A stretch of DNA of 33,591 nt. Source: Anaerocolumna sp. (GTDB lineage: Bacteria > Bacillota > Clostridia > Lachnospirales > Lachnospiraceae). This document shows, in pieces, positions 16,263 to 24,377 of the stretch. The stretch covers positions 1 to 33,591 of the forward strand of contig JAQSXJ010000061.1 of assembly GCA_029256725.1 (NCBI GenBank), in the 5' to 3' direction. The notes beneath the pieces are model-generated. The model was not told where the DNA came from. It made no database searches and worked only from the letters and a program-made list of their open reading frames with translations. The translations under genes and the position numbers were made by a program. The first letter of the stretch is position 1; each line of letters opens with the position of its first letter.

Positions 16263-17348
16263 ATGGTTATAAAAATAGGTGAAAAAATAAGGGAATTGCG
16301 AAAAAAAGCTGATGTTAATCAGGAAAGATTTGCAGAATATTTAGGTGTTACGGCGCAAGCTGTGAGTAAATGGGAAGTCGAGGGCTGTTATCCTGATATA
16401 GAGCTTCTTCCGTCAATCGCGAATTTTTTCAATGTAAGTATTGATGAACTGATGTGTTTTGATGTTATGAAAAATCAGGAAAAGATTGATATGATTATTA
16501 AACAAGCGGGACCCGAGAGGAGCAAAAATTGGTTTGACGGTTCAATAGTTGAAATGCTTAGAAACTCTGTTCAGGAATTTCCGAATAATTACGATTTGTT
16601 GTACTGTCTTGCGAAAACTTTATGTCTTACGAAAAAACCAGAAAAAGAGAAACAGAACAATATACGGGAATCTATATCAATTTGCACACGCATTTTGAGT
16701 GATTGTACAGATGACAATTTACGCTTTCGTTCGCTTCAAGTTCTTGCACGTGGTTATAAAGATATAGGTGAAAAAGAAAAAGCTGTTGAAACAGCAAACA
16801 GATTGCCGCTTGCACGTGATTCGCGAGATATGGTGCTTCCAGAAATACTTGACGGTGAAGCGAAATCTAATCAGATTGTTCAAAATATATGGATGTTATC
16901 GGATATGTTTGAATATTTAATTGAAAATCTTGCAAACACTAAATATAAGGATAATTCAGAAAAGAGAGTAGAACTGTTTAAAAAGCTGGTAAGTATTGAA
17001 GAAATACTGCACGAAAATAATGATTATATTTATGAAACTTTAAGGTTACGAGCAGTTTATTATTGGCTTTCTGAAGATTATTTAAAACTGAAAGATTATG
17101 ACAAGGCGCTTGACTGTATAGAGCAGTTTGCAAAATATAGCGTAAAATATGACACTCTACCGGAAGTATCAACGTACACATCGATTATTTTTCAAGGAAA
17201 GACCTGTTCTAAAAATAAGGACCTTGATATAAAATCCACGGCGTCAGGCTCAAAAGAATACTTAGTATCGAGAGAGATTTTTGCACCGGTACGAGAACAC
17301 GAAAGATTTAAAACAGTTATAACCGAACTTGAAAAACATATAAAATAA
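16263..17348 (+). CDS. XRE-family regulator with TPR-like C-terminal domain
   Basis: 361 residues from the ATG at 16263, preceded by GGAGGAATATTT; an upstream in-frame start at 16179 has no ribosome binding site. Residues 1-60 form a Cro/C1-type helix-turn-helix (GEKIRELRKKADVNQERFAE, then VTAQAVSKWEVEGCYPDIEL). The remaining 300 residues are helical with TPR-like spacing (YDLLYCLAKTLCLTKKPEKE, RSLQVLARGYKDIGEKEKAV, YLKLKDYDKALDCIEQFAKY). The plan resembles clostridial HTH/TPR regulators that sense peptides or other proteins, but no partner peptide gene is visible. It sits in an accessory patch next to tRNA-Leu, ends in a hairpin at 17515, and its codon choice looks somewhat different from its neighbours. 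Confidence 0.8.
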   Translation: MVIKIGEKIRELRKKADVNQERFAEYLGVTAQAVSKWEVEGCYPDIELLPSIANFFNVSIDELMCFDVMKNQEKIDMIIKQAGPERSKNWFDGSIVEMLRNSVQEFPNNYDLLYCLAKTLCLTKKPEKEKQNNIRESISICTRILSDCTDDNLRFRSLQVLARGYKDIGEKEKAVETANRLPLARDSRDMVLPEILDGEAKSNQIVQNIWMLSDMFEYLIENLANTKYKDNSEKRVELFKKLVSIEEILHENNDYIYETLRLRAVYYWLSEDYLKLKDYDKALDCIEQFAKYSVKYDTLPEVSTYTSIIFQGKTCSKNKDLDIKSTASGSKEYLVSREIFAPVREHERFKTVITELEKHIK

Positions 17349-17514
17349 ATATTTTGCATGACACTCTATCTTTTCCAGTTACATCATAATTATTTTCATT
17401 ATATAGACCAACTGGAATGAATAAAAAATTGTATTTCATTTTTTAGTTCATGCAAGGCGGTAGCGGCAAGCGGAAGCGCGCCAAGAGTTTATCGGTAACT
17501 ACAAAATTTTGTAC

Positions 17515-17556
17515 TAAAAAAGCGACTAAGTAATTTATAATACTTAATCGCTTTTT
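17515..17556. terminator. Bidirectional terminator between XRE gene and tRNA-Leu
   Basis: AAAAAAGCGACTAAGTA pairs with TACTTAATCGCTTTTT apart from one mismatch. A run on the left and T run on the right allow use by the rightward regulator gene and the leftward tRNA. Just before it, 17450-17500 is unusually GC-rich with no recognised function. Confidence 0.7.
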
Positions 17557-17629
17557 CCGTTTAGTCAAAATAAACCGTTAGAGCAAATCCGCCTATAAAA
17601 TAAATGGGGTTCGTTTTTGACTTCTCAAG

Positions 17630-17714
17630 TGCAGTTGAGGGGACTTGAACCCCTACCCACGTTAAGCGGACTAGAACCTGAATCTAGCGCGTATGCCAAT
17701 TCCGCCACAACTGC
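17630..17714 (-). tRNA. tRNA-Leu (anticodon CAG)
   Basis: The minus strand folds into a complete class II tRNA. The acceptor stem is GCAGTTG / CAACTGC, with discriminator A at 17630. The anticodon stem CTAGA/TCTAG has loop TTCAGGT, giving CAG. A long variable arm (TCCGCTTAACGTGGGTA region) and T arm GGGGTTCAAGTCCCC complete it. CCA is not encoded. The gene is read leftward, so its 3' end, a favourite attachment site for integrases, faces the accessory patch at 14.9-17.5 kb. Confidence 0.95.
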
Positions 17715-17729
17715 AAAGCCAACGTATAT

Positions 17730-17757
17730 ATTCTACTACTTTTTGTCCAAAAGTCAA
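17730..17757 (-). promoter_or_regulatory. Promoter of tRNA-Leu
   Basis: On the minus strand TTGACT (17757-17752), a 16-bp spacer and TAGAAT (17735-17730) lie just upstream of the tRNA 5' end. Confidence 0.65.
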
Positions 17758-17849
17758 GCAAAAAATACTTCTTTTTTAAAAAACCTAAAAATTAATGAAT
17801 AAACCAAATAGTGAAAAGCATTTCTTTCACCAATTTTCGATTCAATATA

Positions 17850-17896
17850 TTGACAGAAATATAATATGATGCTAATATGATATCATATTGATATCA
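17850..17896 (+). promoter_or_regulatory. SPFH/RHH operon promoter with tandem palindromic operator
   Basis: TTGACA (17850-17855), 17 bp, TAATAT (17873-17878) is a near-consensus promoter. A 16-bp perfect palindrome, AATATGATATCATATT (17874-17889), overlaps the -10. A second TGATATCA core lies at 17889-17896, exactly 11 bp (one helical turn) after the first at 17878-17885. Tandem half-helical arrays like this suit a ribbon-helix-helix repressor, and one is encoded as the second gene. Confidence 0.65.
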
Positions 17897-17924
17897 TAAT
17901 AATATTTCAAACGGAGGAAATCAT

Positions 17925-18944
17925 ATGGATAATGGAATAGGTTTCAAATTAAATAACATTGAAGAAAAAGAAATAAAACCTTTAAGCGGAGGGCTTATGC
18001 TCCTTCTGGTACTCATAGGTTTCGGAGTATCGGTTTGGGCTATTATAGCCGGATCCATTTCACTTAGCAAAGAAGATTACGCAATAGGCACAGTTCTGTT
18101 AACCGGGGGTATTTTACTTGTAGTGATATTATCTATTATGTTAAACGGATTCCACATACTCAATCCTAATGAAGCTTTGGTATTAACATTGTTTGGTAAA
18201 TACTATGGTACTATTAAAAAAGAAGGCTTCTATTATACCAACCCTTTTGCTGGGGCAATTAATCCGGCAAGATCTGCAGCACCCAGTGCAGTCGCACCTG
18301 CAGTGGCCTATGGTGCTACAACGACTGCTGTAACAACACAGCAGCCTGGTGGAAAGAAGATATCTACAAAGACCTTAACCTTCAGTAACGAAAGACAAAA
18401 AGTAAATGATGTGCTTGGTAATCCCATTATTATCGGTGCTGTTGTAATCTGGAGAGTAGCTGATCCTACTAAGGCAGTATTTAACGTTGATAATTACAAG
18501 ACTTTTTTAGCAATTCAATGTGATTCTACAATACGTAATGTAGCAAGATTGTATCCTTATGATACCATGGAAAATGATGCGGATGAGAAGACTCTAAGAG
18601 GCAGCAGCCAGGAAATCGCAGACAGTATGAGGGTTGAATTGCAGCAGAGAGTCAGTGAAGCCGGTCTTGAGATTAAGGAAGTAAGAATTACCCACTTATC
18701 CTATGCAGAAGAAATTGCCGCTGCCATGCTACAGAGACAGCAGGCGGTTGCTGTAATTGCTGCAAGACAGAAGATTGTTGAAGGAGCAGTAAGTATGGTC
18801 AAGATGGCAATAGATCAGTTGGGACAGGAAGATATTGTTATACTGGATGATGAGAGAAAAGCTGCTATGGTAAGTAATCTGTTGGTAGTACTTTGCGGGA
18901 ATAAAGATGCACAGCCGATAGTTAACAGCGGATCGATTTACTAA
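17925..18944 (+). CDS. SPFH/Band-7 domain membrane protein
   Basis: 339 residues. Two N-terminal membrane helices (about 25-47 and 54-74) precede an SPFH (stomatin/prohibitin/flotillin) domain. The domain begins at ILNPNEALVLTLFGKYYGTI and continues through NPIIIGAVVIWRVADPTKAV to ITHLSYAEEIAAAMLQRQQA, the usual helical oligomerisation segment. A low-complexity Ala/Pro/Thr insert (about 108-147) splits the domain, as seen in the clostridial and actinobacterial branch of the family. These proteins form membrane scaffolds; the substrate is unknown. The ribosome binding site CGGAGGAAA is good. It is followed after 20 bp by an RHH DNA-binding protein, a pairing I know from many Gram-positives. 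Confidence 0.9.
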   Translation: MDNGIGFKLNNIEEKEIKPLSGGLMLLLVLIGFGVSVWAIIAGSISLSKEDYAIGTVLLTGGILLVVILSIMLNGFHILNPNEALVLTLFGKYYGTIKKEGFYYTNPFAGAINPARSAAPSAVAPAVAYGATTTAVTTQQPGGKKISTKTLTFSNERQKVNDVLGNPIIIGAVVIWRVADPTKAVFNVDNYKTFLAIQCDSTIRNVARLYPYDTMENDADEKTLRGSSQEIADSMRVELQQRVSEAGLEIKEVRITHLSYAEEIAAAMLQRQQAVAVIAARQKIVEGAVSMVKMAIDQLGQEDIVILDDERKAAMVSNLLVVLCGNKDAQPIVNSGSIY

Positions 18945-18964
18945 ATCTATAGAAAGGTATCAGA

Positions 18965-19252
18965 ATGGGAGATATAAATGAGAACAACATAAATAGATTG
19001 GTGGGAGATAACGTATCAGGGAAGGAAGAAGAACTTAAGAAGAGACTTGAGAAAATAAAAGAATTGGAACAGGAAGTACTTCAGAAAGAAAAGGTTCTCA
19101 AGGACAAGGAAAAATCTAAAAAGCAAATTTTGCTAAGATTATCACCCTCTCTGTGGAATGAACTAGCTACCTGGGCAGAAGACGATTACCGTTCAATAAA
19201 CGGTCAGATCGAATATCTTCTCGCAGAATGTGTTCGAAAACGAAAAGGCTAA
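18965..19252 (+). CDS. Ribbon-helix-helix (Arc-like) DNA-binding protein
   Basis: 95 residues. The first half is a charged coiled coil (EEELKKRLEKIKELEQEVLQ and on). Residues 53-95 are an Arc/MetJ-type ribbon-helix-helix: the strand KKQILLRLSPSLWNELATWA and the helix DDYRSINGQIEYLLAECVRK. It is the second gene of the operon with the SPFH protein. The tandem TGATATCA operator over the operon promoter is a natural candidate for its binding site, which would make it an autorepressor. The coiled coil could mediate tetramerisation or contact the SPFH partner. RHH identity is clear; the regulatory role is inference. Confidence 0.85.
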   Translation: MGDINENNINRLVGDNVSGKEEELKKRLEKIKELEQEVLQKEKVLKDKEKSKKQILLRLSPSLWNELATWAEDDYRSINGQIEYLLAECVRKRKG

Positions 19253-19266
19253 TATAATAAATAGAT

Positions 19267-19303
19267 AAACTGCTGTCTTTTATAAAAGGACGGCAGTTTT
19301 TTT
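19267..19303 (+). terminator. Intrinsic terminator after the SPFH/RHH operon
   Basis: AAACTGCTGTC pairs, with one G-U, to GACGGCAGTTT, closed by the TTTTATAAAA inner stem and followed by seven T residues. Confidence 0.85.
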
Positions 19304-19438
19304 AATAGAGAAACGAAGTTTTTCACACGCTAATCTGCATATATAATAAAAGTAGTAGAAACAAAAAACTCCTGCCAATAAAATCACATTGTATCCAAAA
19401 GCTATATATAACCAAAAATTGTGCAAAACACATAAAAC

Positions 19439-19495
19439 AAACGTTTAGAATATTGAAAATAAGTACTAAATGTGTTAATATAAATAAAAACGTTT
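19439..19495 (+). promoter_or_regulatory. GH5 promoter bracketed by two AAACGTTT operators
   Basis: TTGAAA (19453-19458), 17 bp, TAATAT (19476-19481) forms a good promoter. One AAACGTTT palindrome lies at 19439-19446, just upstream of the -35. A second, at 19488-19495, covers the expected start. Centres are 49 bp apart. The same palindrome flanks the LacI/transporter promoter at about 1.9 kb. This geometry suggests repression by a LacI-family protein or CcpA. Confidence 0.65.
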
Positions 19496-19589
19496 TTAGA
19501 GTATTATGTATTTAAGTTATTCATAAAATCAACAAATCAATGCAATACGGATTTAAAGCAGATAAAAGCAGAAGGATGGGAGGATTACA

Positions 19590-21206
19590 ATGGGAAAGAA
19601 TGTAGTGAAGGGATTTTTAGACACAGAAGGTATAAGAATAGTAAATGAAGATAGAGAGACAGTAATATTAAAAGGCTGGGGGCTGGGTAACTGGCTGCTT
19701 TGTGAAGGTTATATGTGGAAAGCAAGAGCAAATGAACGTTTTGACAGGCCAAGGAGAATAGAAGCAGTAATAACGGAACTTACAGGATCAGAATATGCAG
19801 AATCCTTCTGGAAACGTTTCAGAGATAATTACATAACAGAAGCAGACATAAGTTATATGAAAGAGCTGGGATACAATTCCGTTCGAATACCTATAAATGC
19901 AAGACTCTTTCTGAAAGAAGATGCTGGTATTAGGTGGGTGGAAGAAGGTTTTGAACTTCTGGACAGGGTTATTGACTGGTGTGAGAAATATGAACTCTAT
20001 GCTTTTATCGATCTTCACGGTGCTCCGGGAGGACAAACCGGTGCAAATATTGATGACAGCCTTGATGATATGCCAAGGCTTCTCCTGGATGATGACTGCT
20101 TTGAGAAGGGAATTAAGTTATGGAAACGTCTGGCCGAAAGATATGCTGACAGGTGGATTGTAGGTGGCTATGATCTTTTAAATGAACCGATCAGACCCAA
20201 GAGAACAGAGAAGGATAAAGACTTGGAATACCTGGTACCAAGACTATGCGAATTCTATGAAAAAGCAATCGAGGAAATCAGAAAAGTAGATAAGAAGCAT
20301 ATTATCAGTATAGAAGGGCACCACTGGGCAACTTCAACAGAAGTATTCTACAAAAGATATGATTCCAAAATGATTATTCATTTCCATCGGTATGCCTGCA
20401 TGCCGGATATAGCTTGCTATAAAGAATTTATAAAGCTTTCAAAGAGGTGGGAGGTGCCTCTTTGGCTGGGGGAGACCGGTGAAAATACGATTGAATGGTT
20501 TACTGCCATGTATCCTTTAGCTGAAGAGCTTGGAATCGGATATAACATTTGGCCCTGGAAGAAGATGGAGTGCAGCAATTCCCCTTGCTCTGTGGTAATG
20601 CCAAAGGACTGGGAACTTCTGCTTGCTTATACAGAAGGAGGAAAACATCCCGGATATGAGAAAGCAAGAGAAATATTAGAAGAATATTTACATAACATGC
20701 TGTTTGAGAACTGTAAGATAGAAAAAAAAGTATCTGCAGCAGTTTTTCGTGAACCAGGCTGTATTATTAGAGGAACCGATTTTGATGGGCTGCCTGGAAA
20801 AGGAATTTCTTATTCCGGACTTAGAGAAGAAGAGAATATCTTCTGTTACCGGTTGGGGACAGGTATGAAGATAATTGAAAAACATAAAGACTACAGAAGG
20901 AAATTTGTTTTTGACTGCGGTTTTCAACGATTAGTTCTTGCCTTGAAAGCGGACGAATTTGCAACTTATTCGCTAAATAATATAAAGGAAGGAGCGAAGG
21001 TTAATATATCTTTTCATACCTTAGAGGAAGTTGTATTTGAGGTGCTGCAGGACGGAGAAAGACTTCATTTGGCAGAAATATCAGGTGAAGGAGAGTTTAG
21101 GATGACAGAAATGATAAATCTCAAGAAAAAAGAGCGCACGGCAATAACCCTTAAGGTTATAAAGGGAAGTATGGAGCTGGAATCAATTATCACATATGCA
21201 AATTAG
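19590..21206 (+). CDS. Intracellular GH5 glycoside hydrolase (beta-glucanase/glucosidase type)
   Basis: 538 residues, no signal peptide, so cytoplasmic. Residues 25-345 form a GH5 (beta/alpha)8 barrel: KGWGLGNWLL, YNSVRIPINARLF, YAFIDLHGAPGGQTG. The acid/base is Glu199 in DLLNEP and the nucleophile is Glu295 in LWLGETGEN. His266 (HFHRY) fits the conserved substrate-site histidine. About 190 C-terminal residues look beta-rich and are of unassigned fold. GH5 retaining enzymes cleave beta-linked glucans, mannans or glucosides; the cytoplasmic location suggests action on imported oligosaccharides. Exact specificity cannot be read. A GGGAGGA site precedes the ATG. It has its own promoter with two AAACGTTT operators, linking it to a LacI/CcpA-type regulon. 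Confidence 0.88.
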   Translation: MGKNVVKGFLDTEGIRIVNEDRETVILKGWGLGNWLLCEGYMWKARANERFDRPRRIEAVITELTGSEYAESFWKRFRDNYITEADISYMKELGYNSVRIPINARLFLKEDAGIRWVEEGFELLDRVIDWCEKYELYAFIDLHGAPGGQTGANIDDSLDDMPRLLLDDDCFEKGIKLWKRLAERYADRWIVGGYDLLNEPIRPKRTEKDKDLEYLVPRLCEFYEKAIEEIRKVDKKHIISIEGHHWATSTEVFYKRYDSKMIIHFHRYACMPDIACYKEFIKLSKRWEVPLWLGETGENTIEWFTAMYPLAEELGIGYNIWPWKKMECSNSPCSVVMPKDWELLLAYTEGGKHPGYEKAREILEEYLHNMLFENCKIEKKVSAAVFREPGCIIRGTDFDGLPGKGISYSGLREEENIFCYRLGTGMKIIEKHKDYRRKFVFDCGFQRLVLALKADEFATYSLNNIKEGAKVNISFHTLEEVVFEVLQDGERLHLAEISGEGEFRMTEMINLKKKERTAITLKVIKGSMELESIITYAN

Positions 21207-21240
21207 AATTAGGTAGTGTAATATAAGGTAAGGGAGTCTT

Positions 21241-21306
21241 ATGGATTTAAATATTTTCATTATTTCCGTTATTAGTGTAATTATGATTGATTTTTCTAAG
21301 CGATAG
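21241..21306 (+). CDS. Possible 21-residue hydrophobic peptide
   Basis: AGGGAG lies 4-5 bp before an ATG, and the frame reads MDLNIFIISVISVIMIDFSK R then TAG. It is a single short membrane-spanning peptide between the GH5 gene and the small conserved gene at 21369. The start context is good, but so short a frame can arise by chance. Confidence 0.25.
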   Translation: MDLNIFIISVISVIMIDFSKR

Positions 21307-21368
21307 ATTTATAAATATTAATAGACAATGGCTTTGTCCGCCATTTTATTAAAAGGAGAATAATAATT

Positions 21369-21599
21369 ATGCTAAATCCGATGAAACTTATGAAATTAAA
21401 GAAAGCCTGGGAGACCTTTACCGGTAATCATCCCAAGTTCCCTAAATTCATAGAAGCTATTCAGAATAAGGGTTTACAGGAAGGTTCAGTAATAGAAATT
21501 ATTGTTACCACACCTGCAGGGGAGAATATAAGCTCAAATGTCAAGCTTACAGCTTCTGATATGGCATTGTTATCAGAGCTGAAAGATTTGTCCATGTAA
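21369..21599 (+). CDS. Small conserved clostridial protein, unknown function
   Basis: 76 residues with AAAAGGAG 10 bp before the ATG. It begins MLNPMKLMKLKKAWETFTGN, continues with HPKFPKFIEAIQNKGLQEGS, and ends ASDMALLSELKDLSM. I have the impression of a small protein family widespread in Lachnospiraceae, without known role. It appears cytoplasmic, with a basic N-terminal helix and a short beta-rich part (VIEIIVTTPAGENI). It lies between the GH5 gene and a convergent AraC gene and ends before an 18-bp hairpin. Confidence 0.75.
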   Translation: MLNPMKLMKLKKAWETFTGNHPKFPKFIEAIQNKGLQEGSVIEIIVTTPAGENISSNVKLTASDMALLSELKDLSM

Positions 21600-21636
21600 T
21601 AAAGGCAGCTGTTGCTATTTAAAGCTTGCTGCAAGA

Positions 21637-21688
21637 AGAAGTCCCATTGCTTTTAGGTAGTGTATTACATAAAAGCAATGGGACTTCT
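21637..21688. terminator. Long hairpin between convergent genes
   Basis: An 18-bp perfect stem, AGAAGTCCCATTGCTTTT with its complement (21671-21688), has a 16-nt loop. It lies between the ends of the small gene (21599) and the leftward AraC gene (21697) and can serve both strands, though T runs are weak. Confidence 0.65.
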
Positions 21689-21696
21689 GTCTATTG

Positions 21697-22569
21697 TCAA
21701 TCATTTTTCATCAGTCCCTCTTTGTATTTCTTACGATATCCCAAGGGAGTACAGGCATTATATTTGCGAAATACCTTTTCGAAATAGGTAATGCTGTCGT
21801 AACCGATAGCTCCGGCAATTTCAGTGATGCTTAAGGCTGTGGTACTTAGATATTCCTGTGACGCTTTAATTCGCTGTATGTTAAGGTATTCGTTAACCGT
21901 AAGGCCTGTAATTTCTTTAAAGATACGGCTTAGATAGCTGCGGCTTAGGAAGAAACGCTTGGCAATGCTGTTAAGGGATTCCTCTTTATCATAATTTTCT
22001 GCAATGTAACTGGCGACTTCCTGCACGATATCGTGTTTCTTTGAACTTACAGTAGGTCTGGTAAAGGGAAAGGTACTGCTTTCATATTTACGCATTACCA
22101 ATAACAGAAGTTCGGATAGTTTTCCCATAACGACAAACTCATAGCTCATAGATTTGTGCTCTAATTCCTTTGCGATATCAAGAAGGAGTGTTTCAACCTT
22201 AACTCTTTCTTCTTCCTCAAAGGTAATCACACCCCAGTGTTTAGCAAAAAATTCACTTAAGTCTAAGGTTTTAGTCAGAGCAAAAAAATCAGAAAAAGGT
22301 TTTTCATCGATTAAAAGCAGGATTCTGTCGTGAGGGACCTTGTTAACCGTGGCTGTTTTGTGAATCTGCCCGCGGTTAATGAATACCAGTGAGCCTTCTT
22401 TTACAAGATAAGTTCCCTTTTCAATAAAGTAATAGCGTTCGCCTTCCATAAGATAATAGACTTCATATTCCTGATGAAAGTGTTTCTGCTCCATTGTGTA
22501 TTCATAGTCACGTAGGATACGGTTTGTAAGAATACCGGTACCGTTTAAGTCATATAATATCCGCTCCAT
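21697..22569 (-). CDS. AraC-family transcriptional regulator
   Basis: 290 residues. The N-terminal half (1-150) is a cupin sensor (HFHQEYEVYYLMEGERYYFI, GSLVFINRGQIHKTA). Residues 185-285 hold the two-helix AraC DNA-binding domain (ESLNSIAKRFFLSRSYLSRI and IGYDSITYFEKVFRKYNACT, then PLGYRKKYKEG). The gene is divergent from the GH4 gene at 22854, with 284 bp between. It therefore most likely controls the GH4/SDR genes in response to a sugar acid or oligosaccharide. The GH4 promoter has a good -10 but no -35, as expected if an activator is needed. Confidence 0.92.
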   Translation of the reverse strand: MERILYDLNGTGILTNRILRDYEYTMEQKHFHQEYEVYYLMEGERYYFIEKGTYLVKEGSLVFINRGQIHKTATVNKVPHDRILLLIDEKPFSDFFALTKTLDLSEFFAKHWGVITFEEEERVKVETLLLDIAKELEHKSMSYEFVVMGKLSELLLLVMRKYESSTFPFTRPTVSSKKHDIVQEVASYIAENYDKEESLNSIAKRFFLSRSYLSRIFKEITGLTVNEYLNIQRIKASQEYLSTTALSITEIAGAIGYDSITYFEKVFRKYNACTPLGYRKKYKEGLMKND

Positions 22570-22751
22570 GAATTAATCCTTTCCGTTGTATCCAAAAGTT
22601 TGAATTTGATGCCAAAAGGGTAATATAACATAAGATAATTATACTATATTTATATATAATGTCTATATATAAAAGAATGAAAAGAATGATTAAAAGAATG
22701 ACTTAGACATCAGATGAGGTGCTGTTAGTATCAGCCGTTGGTTAAAACAGT

Positions 22752-22808
22752 AGGAGTATATATGAGATATCTAAGTTACTCCTCCTAGGAATTAAAATTA
22801 GCTATAAT
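22752..22808 (+). promoter_or_regulatory. GH4 promoter region with possible activator site
   Basis: TATAAT at 22803-22808 has no recognisable -35 box 17 bp upstream. Instead AGGAGTA (22752-22758) and TACTCCT (22777-22783) form an inverted repeat ending about where a -35 would be. This would suit an AraC-type activator; the binding is inferred. Confidence 0.4.
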
Positions 22809-22853
22809 TATGAAACATCATATGGAATCAGGTGAAAGGAAGGCAGTGACAGG

Positions 22854-24251
22854 ATGAAGTATAGTAATAACAAAGTAAGTGATATGAAAATAGCTTATAT
22901 CGGAGGGGGCTCCAGAGGCTGGGCTTGGACTTTCATGACAGATCTGGCAAGAGAAGCTGAATTAAGCGGAACAGTCAAACTGTATGACATTGATATAGAC
23001 GCAGCAAAGAATAACGAAATTATAGGAAATGTCTTATCAGAGCGTCAGGATACTGTAGGTAAGTGGAAATATGAAACGAAGGCTACCTTAAAAGATGCTC
23101 TTGAAGGAGCAGACTTTATTGTTATCTCCATCCTACCCGGTACTTTTGAGGAAATGCAGTCAGATGTGCATCTGCCGGAGCGGCTTGGAATATACCAGTC
23201 TGTTGGCGATACGGCGGGCCCAGGGGGAATTATTCGTGCCTTAAGAACAATACCTATGTTTGTAGAAATCGGCGAGGCTGTTAAGAAATATGCACCTAAT
23301 GCATGGGTTATTAATTATACTAACCCCATGTCTCTTTGTGTAAAGACTCTTTATCATGTGTTTCCGGAGATTAAGGCTTTTGGCTGTTGTCATGAAGTGT
23401 TCGGAACTCAGAACGTCTTGAAGAAGATTGCAGAGGATTCCTTGGGACTAACAGATATTAAAAGAGATGATATCAAGGTTAACGTGTTAGGTATTAACCA
23501 CTTTACCTGGTTTGATTATGCCTCCTGTAAAGGGATAGATTTAATGCCCGTGTACAGAGATTATGTGAAGAAGCATTATGAGAATGGATTAGAGGAAAAG
23601 GACAGGAATTGGGCTAATTCAACCTTTGACTGTGCGCATAGAGTGAAATTCGATCTTTTTGAAGAATACGGACTTATTGCTGCTGCCGGTGACAGACATC
23701 TTGCAGAATTCATGCCGGGAGAACGTTATCTTAAGGATCCTGAGACCGTAGAATTCTGGAAGTTTGGTCTGACTACAGTGGACTGGAGAAAAGAGGATTT
23801 AAAGAAACGTCTGGAAAGAAGTAAGAAAATAGCTGCCGGAGAAGAGCGGATTGAATTGAAAGCCTCCGGGGAAGAAGGAATTCTCTTAATCAAGGCATTA
23901 TGCGGACTTACTACGGTAGTAAGTAATGTGAACATACCAAATACCAGCCGTCAGATAAAGAATCTGCCAAAGGATGCCCTGGTCGAAACCAACGCCTTAT
24001 TTGAAAGAGATGCTATAAGACCGGTTATGGCAGGCGAAATACCGGAACAGGTGAAAGCCCTTGTAATGCCTCACGTGAAAAATCATGACAGAGTATTAAA
24101 AGCAGCACTGACTTGCGATAAATATCTTGTAGTAAAGGCTTTTAAAAACGATCCTCTGGTAAAGAAGAGAGCCAGCAGTAAGGAAATTGAAAAACTGGTA
24201 GAGGATATGATTCATAACACAATTAGTTATCTTCCCAAAGAGTGGAAGTAA
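22854..24251 (+). CDS. GH4 glycosidase, probable alpha-galacturonidase (LplD type)
   Basis: 465 residues. It has an N-terminal Rossmann fold with the NAD motif AYIGGGSRGWAWT (residues 14-26). Family 4 enzymes use NAD and a divalent metal for a redox-elimination mechanism. The metal/active-site motif is CHEV at 179-182 (FGCCHEVFGTQ). CHEV is, to my knowledge, the signature of alpha-galacturonidases such as Bacillus LplD, unlike the CN(V/I)P-type motif of phospho-glycosidases. NYTNPMSLC and INHFTWF are also typical. No signal peptide. I chose ATG 22854 because AGGAAGG lies upstream; the alternative ATG at 22884 has no ribosome binding site. The divergent AraC gene is the likely regulator. The role would be to release galacturonate from short pectic fragments in the cytoplasm. 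Confidence 0.85.
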   Translation: MKYSNNKVSDMKIAYIGGGSRGWAWTFMTDLAREAELSGTVKLYDIDIDAAKNNEIIGNVLSERQDTVGKWKYETKATLKDALEGADFIVISILPGTFEEMQSDVHLPERLGIYQSVGDTAGPGGIIRALRTIPMFVEIGEAVKKYAPNAWVINYTNPMSLCVKTLYHVFPEIKAFGCCHEVFGTQNVLKKIAEDSLGLTDIKRDDIKVNVLGINHFTWFDYASCKGIDLMPVYRDYVKKHYENGLEEKDRNWANSTFDCAHRVKFDLFEEYGLIAAAGDRHLAEFMPGERYLKDPETVEFWKFGLTTVDWRKEDLKKRLERSKKIAAGEERIELKASGEEGILLIKALCGLTTVVSNVNIPNTSRQIKNLPKDALVETNALFERDAIRPVMAGEIPEQVKALVMPHVKNHDRVLKAALTCDKYLVVKAFKNDPLVKKRASSKEIEKLVEDMIHNTISYLPKEWK

Positions 24252-24377
24252 GAATTAATAAAAGTTTACTAAGAGAATCTTAGCCAATTGATGTATAAAG
24301 TTATATCATCTTCAGTCCTTACTAGACAAAACACACTTCTGCCAATTATAATAAGCAAAACAGAAGGAGGTCGTTAT

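Noticed and set aside
17617..17802. Plus-strand open frame of 61 codons over the tRNA
   Set aside because: It is antisense to the tRNA-Leu gene; sequences of the type LRGLEPLPTLSGLEP are a common artefact of reading tRNA-Leu backwards.
21209..21664. 12-bp direct repeat TTAGGTAGTGTA at 21209 and 21653
   Set aside because: Only two copies, one inside a hairpin loop, with no inverted ends or mobile gene between that would indicate an element; probably chance.
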